DNA of 6,690 nt from an uncultured Rickettsiales bacterium (GCA_913046825.1 CAJWTF010000176.1:1-6690); one strand, 5' to 3'. Positions 1-6,113 are shown, counted from the stretch's first letter. Numbers and translations are program-made. The notes: generated by a model from the sequence alone, not told the origin.

Positions 1-4
1 TCCA

Positions 5-231
5 TCATGCGGGTTTACAGCCTGTGATGTGTTGTAGGATGTCGGGGATGAACTCTTGGACTTTCACGTCCTCGAAATCGCTCTGGTGGTCAGGATCGAC
101 ACGCAGCATTCTTTCAGTGGTTTTTGTAGCGGTGATATCGGTGCGTCACGATGTATGGTCCATTCGTAGGTCGGAAATCCGAGAGAACGGTATTTCTCAT
201 TGAGACGATCGACGGATTTTACCGGTCTCAT
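5..231 (-). pseudogene. Broken N-terminal part of a GrdB-like (glycine/sarcosine/betaine/D-proline reductase family) protein
   Basis: A minus-strand frame opens at ATG 231, with an AAGGG ribosome-binding-like stretch about 10 bases upstream, and stops at TGA 64-66 after only 55 codons. Its product contains YRSLGFPTYEW, then DAPISPLQKPLKECCVSILTT. From memory this matches the start of the GrdB-like reductase family in proteobacteria (Y.ALGYP.Y.W, then D.PFTPL.KPLSE.RVALVTT), whose members are several hundred residues long. A second frame is open from about 145 down to TGA 5-7 and reads coding-like, with DPDHQSDFEDVKVQEFIPDI. A frameshift near 70-100 could therefore join the two, but that frame also ends within the window. 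No frame continues through, so this is probably a truncated or frameshifted remnant. It lies 108 bases downstream of the phosphoesterase gene on the same strand. The family match is by eye; a short genuine orphan ORF or a sequencing error are alternatives. Confidence 0.42.
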
Positions 232-339
232 GTGGGGCGCCCTTGCCAGGGTGAGTATATTCAATGCGAGAGGTGTCACCGGCGCAGGCAAGTAACTCAG
301 CTTGTATTGCCGCCACTGCACGTCCAAAGCAAAAGCAGA

Positions 340-1191
340 TTAGTCCGCGGCGGAGAGAGGGTTCTGCGGCAGTGAAATGGTGGTGCCGAATTTCTTTGTG
401 CGCCACGTCATGTCGTGGTTGATGAAACTGGTGGGTTCGATGAACTCGTGGCGAACGTCGCTGCCGTCGAATGTCCATTTCAGATAACCAACCCGCCGGA
501 CACACCCATCGTTTTTAAGGCTCGGCGTGATAAAGGCCGTTGTCGGACACCAGATAAGATCGAGACCCTCGACGCTCGTGTAACGGTAGCGGTGCAAATG
601 GCCGGAGGCGACGAAGCGGACCTTATGGGCGGACAAAAGCTTGAGCAACCGCGCGCGTGGTTCCGGCAGAATGGCCCATTTGCTTATGTCTTCGTCCGGT
701 GTTTTTTGATAGAGCGGCTTGTGACTAAAGAGACCGGTTGTCCGTCCGTTTGAATTGGCAAGGGCGTCCTCGAGAAATTCCCATTGTCGACGTTCTGCGC
801 CGAGATTACTGCCCAATAATTCACTATTGATACCGATGAGCCGCCAGTCCTCGATGTCCTTAATAAAACGGTCATCGCCGAAATAACTCTTCCACGTATT
901 CAAGCGGGCATCATTGACAGGTTGCTTTAAGCGTGGATTGTCGCCGGGCTCGCCCACATCGTGATTGCCAGGAATGGTGAGGTAGGGAAGGCCCAGCCGT
1001 TCGGCTTCTTGATATGCATATTGAATATCACCCTCAACGTCGGGGCCATTGAAGGAAAAATCCCCGGTGTTGATGACAAGGTCTGGCCGAAGCGCCTGCA
1101 TCTCGCTGACAAAAGTTTGCCAATTGTCATCGAAATAAGCATGGGTTGGACTCAAATGCGTGTCAGATACTTGAACAATGACATGGGTCAT
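340..1191 (-). CDS. Calcineurin-like metallophosphoesterase, cytosolic (GpdQ/CpdA-type class III phosphodiesterase)
   Basis: This 283-residue protein has the complete calcineurin-like binuclear metal site. D10 and H12 lie in VSDTHLS, D44 in NTGDFSFNG, N76 and H77 in PGNHD, H157 in FSHKP, and H198 and H200 in SGHLH. Length and motif order fit the GpdQ/CpdA-like phosphodiesterases, which hydrolyse cyclic nucleotides or glycerophosphodiesters; the actual substrate cannot be told. No signal peptide or membrane segment is visible, so it is probably cytosolic. The GDxxD/H position reads GDFSFNG, a mild departure from the usual form. The start is nearly forced: an in-frame TAG lies two codons upstream of ATG 1191. 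No good Shine-Dalgarno sequence precedes it, so translation may be weak or nearly leaderless. The region after H200 is long (about 80 residues) and probably forms an extra sheet and tail. The next gene on this strand is the broken GrdB-like remnant. Confidence 0.92.
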   Translation of the reverse strand: MTHVIVQVSDTHLSPTHAYFDDNWQTFVSEMQALRPDLVINTGDFSFNGPDVEGDIQYAYQEAERLGLPYLTIPGNHDVGEPGDNPRLKQPVNDARLNTWKSYFGDDRFIKDIEDWRLIGINSELLGSNLGAERRQWEFLEDALANSNGRTTGLFSHKPLYQKTPDEDISKWAILPEPRARLLKLLSAHKVRFVASGHLHRYRYTSVEGLDLIWCPTTAFITPSLKNDGCVRRVGYLKWTFDGSDVRHEFIEPTSFINHDMTWRTKKFGTTISLPQNPLSAAD

Positions 1192-1253
1192 CGTCTACGG
1201 GGCCCGACGGCTTGTGGCATGTTAATTCCCCGGTTGCTGTTACGTGGATCGCT

Positions 1254-1271
1254 CAGTGTTGCGAGACACTG
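1254..1271. repeat. Small perfect inverted repeat, possible operator
   Basis: CAGTGT (1254-1259) and ACACTG (1266-1271) are exact inverted copies separated by six bases. It sits 63 bases upstream of the minus-strand phosphoesterase start, next to an A-run at 1276-1283. The A/T run is on the wrong side for an intrinsic terminator of either strand, so an operator half-site pair is the more reasonable reading. Six-base arms can occur by chance. Confidence 0.25.
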
Positions 1272-1297
1272 CCGCAAAAAAAACAGGAAAACAAATC

Positions 1298-1310
1298 ATT
1301 GGACTGGTTA
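1298..1310 (+). repeat. 13-base direct repeat, copy 1
   Basis: ATTGGACTGGTTA occurs here and again, identically and in the same orientation, at 1677-1689. The flanks differ (C before and TTG after here; A before and CCT after in copy 2), so the match ends cleanly at 13 bases. A chance 13-base match within about 550 bases is unlikely. It may be a regulator-binding iteron or the duplicated target of an old insertion. Confidence 0.6.
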
Positions 1311-1640
1311 TTGCTAAAGTTAAACTAACCCTAACAAGCCTAATGCTCGATAGACACTCGCCCGTCCTATCCCCCGTATCCCTATTTCCTCCCCAATTTT
1401 TCAATTTCTATTTCACTTGGCTACAATGTACAGGATGATTTGTTACTCATTTCTTAAATTTATCCGGAAGCGCCTTTTTATGCGCAGGTATTTAATATCT
1501 CTCTGTTTTACAACAAAATATTCCCCATTACCCACATGCCATTGGTCCATCAAATATTCTGGTGACCCTCGCGTTTTTCTGGGAAGTGCAGGGGTGTAAG
1601 CTGGTTCACAAGAGCCCCAATCCGTTAGGTGGATTAACCC

Positions 1641-1675
1641 AAATAAAAAAGCCGCCGCAGCTTCCGCCGGATGGC
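1641..1675 (-). terminator. Possible intrinsic terminator reading leftward
   Basis: Read on the minus strand, GCC (1675-1673) and CCG pair with CGG and GGC (ending at 1651) around a ten-base loop, with a small asymmetric internal loop of AT against C. A run of six T (1650-1645) and then ATTT follow directly. The shape fits a rho-independent terminator, though the stem is imperfect. No minus-strand gene ends here: upstream on that strand is the antisense of the old yellow enzyme. It could stop antisense transcription or be left over from a lost gene. Confidence 0.3.
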
Positions 1676-1676
1676 A

Positions 1677-1689
1677 ATTGGACTGGTTA
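1677..1689 (+). repeat. 13-base direct repeat, copy 2
   Basis: This is the second exact copy of ATTGGACTGGTTA. It lies 56 bases upstream of the old yellow enzyme start codon, where an operator or promoter element would be expected. Copy 1 lies on the side of the divergent phosphoesterase gene, which would suit a shared regulator, but no regulator gene is present in the window. Confidence 0.6.
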
Positions 1690-1732
1690 CCTCTATAGGG
1701 CGGGCTAGTTTCAGCATCAGATGAAATTCATT

Positions 1733-1738
1733 GGGAAG
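1733..1738 (+). promoter_or_regulatory. Ribosome-binding site fixing the old yellow enzyme start
   Basis: GGGAAG is followed seven bases later by ATG 1746. This favours ATG 1746 over the in-frame TTG at 1731, which would itself overlap this site and adds five residues with no family counterpart. Confidence 0.7.
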
Positions 1739-1745
1739 ACTGAAT

Positions 1746-2915
1746 ATGACCGCGCCGCTCCTCTTTACGCCGATGACGATCCGAGATGTGGAAATGAAGA
1801 ACCGCGTTGTAGTGGCACCGATGCACCAATATGCCGCCGAAAAAGGATTTCCGACCGATTGGCATCTAATGAATATCGGCCGGTTTGCTGCCGGGGGGGC
1901 CGGTTTGGTTTTCGTTGAATCAACGAAAGTCGATCGCCGCGGATGCGGTACTGTCGGCGATACTGGGATTTGGGACGATAAGTTTATCCCGCATTTTAAA
2001 CGATTGGCGGATTTCATTCGAGCGCACAACTCGGTCCCGGCGATCCAATTGGGACATTCCGGGCGCAAGGCACGGCGGTTCCGTCCCTGGGAGGGTGGGG
2101 CACCCCTGACTGAAGCGCCGGAAGGTTGCGATGATTGGGAAGCCTGGGAGCTGGTCGCGCCGAGCGGCTTGCCCGGCGGCAGGAACGATCCGGATCCCCG
2201 CGCCTTGACCAATGCGGAAGTCAAAGACCTGGTGCAGATGTGGGGTGACGCTGCGCGGCGGGTCGATGAGGCCGGGTTTGATGTCCTCGAAATTCACTCC
2301 GCCCACGGATATCTGATCCACCAATTCCTCTCTCCGCACGCCAATGTCCGCAATGACGAGTATGGTGGCTCTGAAATCAACCGGATGCGCTTCGCCATGG
2401 AAGTGACCGAGGCCGTGCGCGCCAATTGGCCCGACGGTAAGCCACTCTTCATGCGTCTTTCCGTGGAAGACAATGTGGGCTGGGGTCCCGATGAGAGCGT
2501 GGCCTTGGCGAAGCTTGTTGGCCCCATGGGGGTCGATGTGATCGATTGCAGCTCCGGCGGTATGATGGGCAGCCCCGTCGTCGGTGCGGATATGCGGCCG
2601 GGATATAATTACCAAGTTCCTTATGCGGAGAAGCTCAAAGCGGAAAGCGGCGTCATGAGCATGGCTGTAGGCATGATCGTCCATGCGGATCAGGCGGAAG
2701 AGATTTTACAGAAGGGGCAGGCGGACTTAGTCGCCCTGGCGCGGGAAATTCTATACAACCCGAATTGGCCGATGGATGCGGCGCGCAAACTGGGCGTGGA
2801 ACGGGACTTCGAAAGCGTGCCGCCACAACAATCCTATTGGCTCTCCAAGCGCGCCAGTTCGATCCAAGACATGATGCCGTCTACTTATCAGGTCGGGATT
2901 GACGGGAAGGGATAG
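1746..2915 (+). CDS. Class III (XenA/YqjM-like) old yellow enzyme, FMN-dependent ene-reductase
   Basis: This 389-residue NADH:flavin oxidoreductase belongs to the old yellow enzyme TIM-barrel family, which uses FMN and NAD(P)H to reduce activated C=C bonds. Family landmarks in order are LFTPMTIRDVEMKNR near the N-terminus, PMHQYAAEKG (25-34), WHLMNIGRFAAGGAGLV (39-55), QLGHSGRKA (101-109), the substrate-binding pair H184 and H187 in EIHSAHGYL with Y189, NDEYGG (203-208), R237 in FMRLS, and phosphate-site segments around G309 and R333. The C-terminal QSYWL resembles the tail that reaches a neighbouring subunit in XenA. It is slightly longer than XenA (about 360 residues). At the position of the conserved redox-tuning cysteine (PMCQY in XenA, PMCMY in YqjM) it has H27. 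The start is ATG 1746, after GGGAAG. The natural substrate is unknown. It converges with an acyl-CoA ligase operon, so an enoyl-CoA-type substrate is possible but is only inference. Confidence 0.94.
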   Translation: MTAPLLFTPMTIRDVEMKNRVVVAPMHQYAAEKGFPTDWHLMNIGRFAAGGAGLVFVESTKVDRRGCGTVGDTGIWDDKFIPHFKRLADFIRAHNSVPAIQLGHSGRKARRFRPWEGGAPLTEAPEGCDDWEAWELVAPSGLPGGRNDPDPRALTNAEVKDLVQMWGDAARRVDEAGFDVLEIHSAHGYLIHQFLSPHANVRNDEYGGSEINRMRFAMEVTEAVRANWPDGKPLFMRLSVEDNVGWGPDESVALAKLVGPMGVDVIDCSSGGMMGSPVVGADMRPGYNYQVPYAEKLKAESGVMSMAVGMIVHADQAEEILQKGQADLVALAREILYNPNWPMDAARKLGVERDFESVPPQQSYWLSKRASSIQDMMPSTYQVGIDGKG

Positions 2916-2921
2916 CGACCA

Positions 2922-2954
2922 TCTCCCGCAAGCGGGGGAAGGTTGGGTTGAGGG
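2922..2954. terminator. Compact GC-rich palindrome between convergent genes, REP-like
   Basis: TCTCCCG (2922-2928) pairs with CGGGGGA (2933-2939) across a CAAG loop, with one T-G wobble, and is followed by GGTTGGGTTGAGGG. It fills most of the 43-base gap between the stops of the old yellow enzyme (plus) and the acyl-CoA ligase (minus). There is no T-run on either side, so it is not a textbook rho-independent terminator. The CTCCCGCAAGCGGG core followed by a G-rich tail resembles the repetitive palindromes scattered between genes in many alphaproteobacteria (from memory). It probably protects or ends both transcripts. Confidence 0.5.
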
Positions 2955-2958
2955 CACT

Positions 2959-4566
2959 TTACCGCGGAACCACGTAGTCAACGTCTTCCCGGTCCCATGT
3001 GTCTGATGTGATGCCGGCGTCGCGCAATACTTGCTTTTGCAACTTGCCCGTTGGTGTCTTGTCCAACGCGTCGACATATTCGATATAGCGGGGAACCGCG
3101 TAACGCGGCATGCGCTCGACACACCAATCGAGAATTGACGTCGGTTCCACATCATTGCCAACGGAAACGACACATGCCTTTACCTCTTCCTCGCCGCCCG
3201 CATCCGCATCGCGCACGCCGATGACGCAGCTTTCGGCGACTTCCGGGTGATTGTTGATGACTTGTTCGACTTCGAAGGCCGAGATGTTTTCGCCGCGCCG
3301 CCGAATGCAATCCTTGATGCGATCGATGAAGAAGAGCCGCCCCTCCTCGTCGAAACGTCCGGCGTCGCCGGTGTGGAACCATAGGTTCCGCCAAGCTTCA
3401 ATCGTGCGCTCCGGCATATTATAATATCCCTGCATGAAGCAGGCGGGTTGGGTCGGTCGAACAACGATTTCGCCGACCTCGCCTTTTGGCATTTCCTCGT
3501 CAGTATTGGCGTCGACGATCTTTACTTCGAAGAAGTCGTCATCGATATGTCCGGCACAGCCCGCCATGACCGGGTCTTCAAGTTTGCCGTAGGCGGGTAT
3601 ATTGCACTCGGTCATGCCGTAGGCCTGCACCAGACGCAGGCCAAAGCGTTCCTCGAATGGGGCACCCCAATCTTCGCCAATCGGGACAGCGACCATAGAG
3701 CGTAGATCGTGATCTTTGTCGTAGGGGCTCGGCGGTTGGCGGAAGATGAACTCCGGAATCACACCGAGGCCATACGTTAAAGTTGCTTTGCTGGCGCGAA
3801 TTTCGTCGAGCCAGGTAGTGGCGGAGAATCGGCGGATCACATGGGCGCTCGATCCATAGACCAGACAAGACGTAAGTTGCAACATCAGTCCCATCGCATG
3901 GAAGAACGGCATGCAGATGAACATGCAGTCTTCGGGTGTCATCTTCAGCGCGCGTCCGGCGCCGAAGCCGAATAAAACGCTGTGCGCATGAGGCATCAGA
4001 GTGCCTTTGGAGGGGCCGGTCGTGCCGGACGTAAACATGATCATGCAAATGTCGTGGGCCTTGGCCTCGACAACGTCTTCGGCCCGCGCTTGCGTCTCCA
4101 ACAGATCGGCGAATGCAATAGCTCGGCTGCCGGTCAACGGTTCACCTTTCCCCTCGATGGAGACGGTGGCCTTAATATTCAGTCCGTCGATGGAGATGGT
4201 GTCGAAAGCAGGTCGCAGCTCATCGCCAACGAAGGCAGCGCAAGGTTCTATATTCCGGATTTGATGCTCTAGAAAAGCACCTTTCAATTCCGTGTTGATA
4301 GGTACGAAGATCGCGCCGCGTTTGTGGACAGCGACCATGGCTAGCAGAAACGCTTTGCTGTTGTACATCATGCCGACGACTCGGTCGCCACGATCGATCC
4401 CTAGACCGGCAAGCGCGGACGCCAACGCATTCGTCGCTGTCTCAAACTCGGCGAAGGTCAGGATATCGCCGTCGGAAAAGGTGCAGAATATTCGGTCGCC
4501 GTACTGTTCCGCCCGGCGGCGTACGAATTCCAAATAAGTCCAGGATTGACGAGGGATATCTATCAT
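2959..4566 (-). CDS. AMP-forming acyl-CoA ligase (ANL superfamily, crotonobetaine/carnitine-CoA ligase-like)
   Basis: The 535-residue enzyme adenylates a carboxylic acid with ATP and transfers the acyl group to CoA. All ANL core motifs are present: the phosphate loop MFTSGTTGPSKG (177-188), the YGMTE adenine/acyl motif (316-320), HTGD (398-401), the hinge D415-R416 in DRIKDCIRRRGENIS, and the adenylation lysine K508 in PTGKLQK. Length is normal for a stand-alone ligase and no carrier domain is attached. The overall look resembles CaiC-type and other medium-size acid ligases, but the specificity pocket cannot be read by eye. The start at ATG 4566 is supported by GGAGAG (4581-4576) with nine bases of spacing, sitting directly after the stop of the upstream flavodoxin-like gene. 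The two are therefore very likely co-transcribed. No signal peptide is visible, so it is cytosolic. Confidence 0.94.
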   Translation of the reverse strand: MIDIPRQSWTYLEFVRRRAEQYGDRIFCTFSDGDILTFAEFETATNALASALAGLGIDRGDRVVGMMYNSKAFLLAMVAVHKRGAIFVPINTELKGAFLEHQIRNIEPCAAFVGDELRPAFDTISIDGLNIKATVSIEGKGEPLTGSRAIAFADLLETQARAEDVVEAKAHDICMIMFTSGTTGPSKGTLMPHAHSVLFGFGAGRALKMTPEDCMFICMPFFHAMGLMLQLTSCLVYGSSAHVIRRFSATTWLDEIRASKATLTYGLGVIPEFIFRQPPSPYDKDHDLRSMVAVPIGEDWGAPFEERFGLRLVQAYGMTECNIPAYGKLEDPVMAGCAGHIDDDFFEVKIVDANTDEEMPKGEVGEIVVRPTQPACFMQGYYNMPERTIEAWRNLWFHTGDAGRFDEEGRLFFIDRIKDCIRRRGENISAFEVEQVINNHPEVAESCVIGVRDADAGGEEEVKACVVSVGNDVEPTSILDWCVERMPRYAVPRYIEYVDALDKTPTGKLQKQVLRDAGITSDTWDREDVDYVVPR

Positions 4567-4581
4567 TGCCGCTAACTCTCC

Positions 4582-5049
4582 CTAGATGATGCCCGCTTCC
4601 AACCCGGCGGCCATCGCCATGCCAAGCTCCTCGCAAGGCTCAATAAATGCGTCCTGCCAATCGCCCCGCATGATCAAGGGCTCTTGCACCGCTTTCCAGC
4701 GAAGGCCTGTTACGATGGTCTCCACCCCGCGGCGCGTGCCGGTGCCGTCATGCCCTGCACGTATATAAAGAGCATAGGGCGTCCCCTGCTTGGCTTCGAG
4801 GCAAGGGTAGTAAATTCGGTCGAAGAAATCCTTCAACGCGCCACTCATGTACCCGAGGTTTTCGGTTGTCCCGAGAATAATGCCGTGGGCCGCCATCACA
4901 TCATCGGCGTCGGTATCGAACGGGCTTTTCGCAATAATATCCACGCCCGCAATATCTAGGTTGGTGGCACCGCACACCACTGACTCCATCAACCGAGCGG
5001 TATTCGGTGAAGGCGCATGGGCGACGATGAGAAGTCTTTTGTCCAACAT
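4582..5049 (-). CDS. Flavodoxin-fold FMN protein / NAD(P)H-dependent oxidoreductase-like
   Basis: This 155-residue protein begins with a beta strand (KRLLIVAHAP) leading into a phosphate-binding loop, HAPSPNTA (11-18). Its second flavin-contacting loop, GTTENLGYMSGALKDFFDR (60-78), has the form typical of flavodoxin-like and FMN-reductase-like proteins. It probably binds FMN and acts in electron transfer or NAD(P)H-dependent reduction. It is about flavodoxin length and shorter than most full FMN reductases. The start chosen is ATG 5049, immediately before the first strand. An in-frame TTG at 5103 would add 18 residues unlike the family and has no better ribosome-binding site; neither start has a clear Shine-Dalgarno sequence. 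The gene stops 15 bases before the acyl-CoA ligase ATG, which indicates one operon. Whether it passes electrons to the nearby old yellow enzyme or to something else is open. Confidence 0.83.
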   Translation of the reverse strand: MLDKRLLIVAHAPSPNTARLMESVVCGATNLDIAGVDIIAKSPFDTDADDVMAAHGIILGTTENLGYMSGALKDFFDRIYYPCLEAKQGTPYALYIRAGHDGTGTRRGVETIVTGLRWKAVQEPLIMRGDWQDAFIEPCEELGMAMAAGLEAGII

Positions 5050-5121
5050 AACTGACGCGTATGGTCGGCGAACATTTCCGCAAACGCAAGCGGCGCGCTT
5101 CAATAAGGAATTTATCTGTCG
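5050..5121. promoter_or_regulatory. Divergent promoter region between the flavodoxin-like and exported phosphoesterase genes
   Basis: These 72 bases separate two divergent start codons and must carry at least part of both promoters. I see no convincing -35/-10 pair. A short palindrome, AAGCG-GCG-CGCTT, spans 5088-5100 and could be an operator, but five-base arms in GC-rich DNA are weak evidence. AAGGAA at 5105-5110 is the likely ribosome-binding site for the plus-strand gene, about eleven bases before its ATG. Confidence 0.45.
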
Positions 5122-6096
5122 ATGAAGAATAATTCGGTCTTTACCCTCGCCTTTCTTTATACCGCTTTAGGTTGTTTCGGTGTTTCGGCGGAACCGGTTC
5201 GTTTCGTCGTCGTTGGTGACTTACCGTATAGCGAAGATCAAGCGCGTGTGCTTGAGAGCGAAATTCGCCCGGCGATCGCGGCCGGGAATTTCCCCTTTGC
5301 TATTCATCTCGGTGACTTCAAGGCCGGCGGTGCTGATTGCACGGAAGCCGGCCTCATTTCCGCCCACGACCGGATCATTAGCTTGATACCGGGTCGGGTT
5401 TTTTATACGCCGGGCGACAACGATTGGACGGATTGCGACCGCGACAAGCTGAACAACCCGATATCGGAAATGAAGCGGCTCACTCGGTTGCGGGAAGTGT
5501 TCTTTACCGAACCAGTACCTGTTTCCGATGTGTGGCGATATGAGGCTCAGTCCGGGTATCCGGAGAATGCGACTTGGCGACACGACGGCATTCAATTTGC
5601 GACCCTTCATGTCGTAGGCACGAATAATGGGCGACGGGAAATCGAGCTAGACGACAAATCGAAGGCACTCGATGCGGTTGATGCGCGCGATGCGGCCAAC
5701 TCGAAATGGCTGCAGGCGGCTTTTGCAGCGGCATCTAAACCAGATGTAAAGGTGTTGGTCATCGCCATGCAGGCTGATATCAGCCGGGTAAATTGGACGC
5801 GTGACTGCAGCCGTAAGTATCGTTCTAAATGCGATGGGTTCGGAGCCTTGCGCGATAATCTGATGTCGCAGAGTGCGGCACTGAGGAAACCGGTTCTCCT
5901 CGTTCATGGCGATACCGGGCGATTATGCATCGACCGCGCATTCGGCGGCGAGCGGGCAGCAAATCTTTGGCGTTTGAACTCCGCCGGGGATTGGGTCGTC
6001 GATGCAGTCGTCGTCGAGGTGGATGCCGCGTCTGCGAAAAAACCGTTCGGCTTTCGACGGCTCTTGAAGGGAGCGGTGTTGCAGGCGGCTTGTTAG
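5122..6096 (+). CDS. Exported calcineurin-like phosphoesterase-family protein with degenerate metal motifs
   Basis: The 324-residue precursor starts with an apparent Sec signal peptide: MKNNS, a hydrophobic stretch (7-20) and a likely cleavage after VSA (residue 23). An alternative lipoprotein reading at C18 lacks a good lipobox. The mature part resembles a proteobacterial calcineurin-like subfamily recognised from memory by VGDLPYS (31-37), HLGDFKAGG (62-70), TPGDNDWTDC (96-105) and VHGD (261-264). Compared with classical members, the first DxH is D33-L-P, GNHD has become GDND, the middle histidine falls in AMQAD, and the last GHxH is replaced by VHGDTGR. Enzyme activity is therefore uncertain. 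Several cysteines (73, 105, 229, 237, 269, 324) could form disulfides in the periplasm. AAGGAA lies about eleven bases upstream of the ATG. The epimerase gene follows 25 bases after its stop, probably in the same transcript. Confidence 0.82.
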   Translation: MKNNSVFTLAFLYTALGCFGVSAEPVRFVVVGDLPYSEDQARVLESEIRPAIAAGNFPFAIHLGDFKAGGADCTEAGLISAHDRIISLIPGRVFYTPGDNDWTDCDRDKLNNPISEMKRLTRLREVFFTEPVPVSDVWRYEAQSGYPENATWRHDGIQFATLHVVGTNNGRREIELDDKSKALDAVDARDAANSKWLQAAFAAASKPDVKVLVIAMQADISRVNWTRDCSRKYRSKCDGFGALRDNLMSQSAALRKPVLLVHGDTGRLCIDRAFGGERAANLWRLNSAGDWVVDAVVVEVDAASAKKPFGFRRLLKGAVLQAAC

Positions 6097-6107
6097 ATCG
6101 TTTTTGT

Positions 6108-6113
6108 GGAGAG
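6108..6113 (+). promoter_or_regulatory. Ribosome-binding site of the epimerase gene
   Basis: GGAGAG lies eight bases before ATG 6122, a near-ideal arrangement. It fixes the start of the right-edge gene, which cannot be judged by length because the gene is cut off. Confidence 0.75.

Larger units (their letters stand above)
1192..1745. other. Divergent intergenic region of 554 bases with no convincing gene
   Basis: This stretch separates the minus-strand phosphoesterase from the plus-strand old yellow enzyme, so it should hold promoters for both. I could not identify a convincing -35/-10 pair. It is richer in A+T than the flanking genes, especially about 1390-1560. It holds a perfect 13-base direct repeat (1298-1310 and 1677-1689), a 6-base inverted repeat (1254-1271), a pyrimidine-rich tract (about 1355-1420), a weak stem (AATCC 1619-1623 with GGATT 1631-1635) and a possible minus-strand terminator (1641-1675). 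Short open frames exist here, such as 1417-1599 on the plus strand, but they have low-complexity, basic or hydrophobic products with no recognisable motif and no good ribosome-binding site. No tRNA or recognised small RNA was seen. Confidence 0.7.

Noticed and set aside
1417..1599. 60-codon plus-strand frame in the intergenic region
   Set aside because: It has no ribosome-binding site, no motif, and a composition that follows the local A+T richness. A tiny membrane peptide is not excluded but cannot be supported.
1590..1640. tRNA-like GGTTCA stretch around 1602
   Set aside because: The flanking bases do not pair as a T-arm, and no acceptor or anticodon arms could be found.
1731..1745. TTG start five codons upstream for the old yellow enzyme
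   Set aside because: The ribosome-binding site GGGAAG overlaps this codon and is correctly spaced for ATG 1746.
1634..2224. Long minus-strand open frame opposite the 5' half of the old yellow enzyme
   Set aside because: It is antisense to a well-supported enzyme, its product is rich in R, P and S as expected of a shadow frame, and it has no recognisable motif.
1920..2684. 254-codon minus-strand open frame inside the old yellow enzyme
   Set aside because: It is fully antisense to a conserved gene, and its histidine-, isoleucine- and arginine-rich product is typical of reading codon-biased DNA backwards.
3578..4048. 156-codon frame within the acyl-CoA ligase gene on the same strand
   Set aside because: It is an out-of-frame shadow of the ligase with an arginine- and histidine-rich product, while the ligase frame carries all family motifs.
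5050..5103. TTG start 18 codons upstream for the flavodoxin-like protein
   Set aside because: The added residues precede the first strand of the fold, have no family counterpart and reach into the divergent promoter region without a ribosome-binding site.
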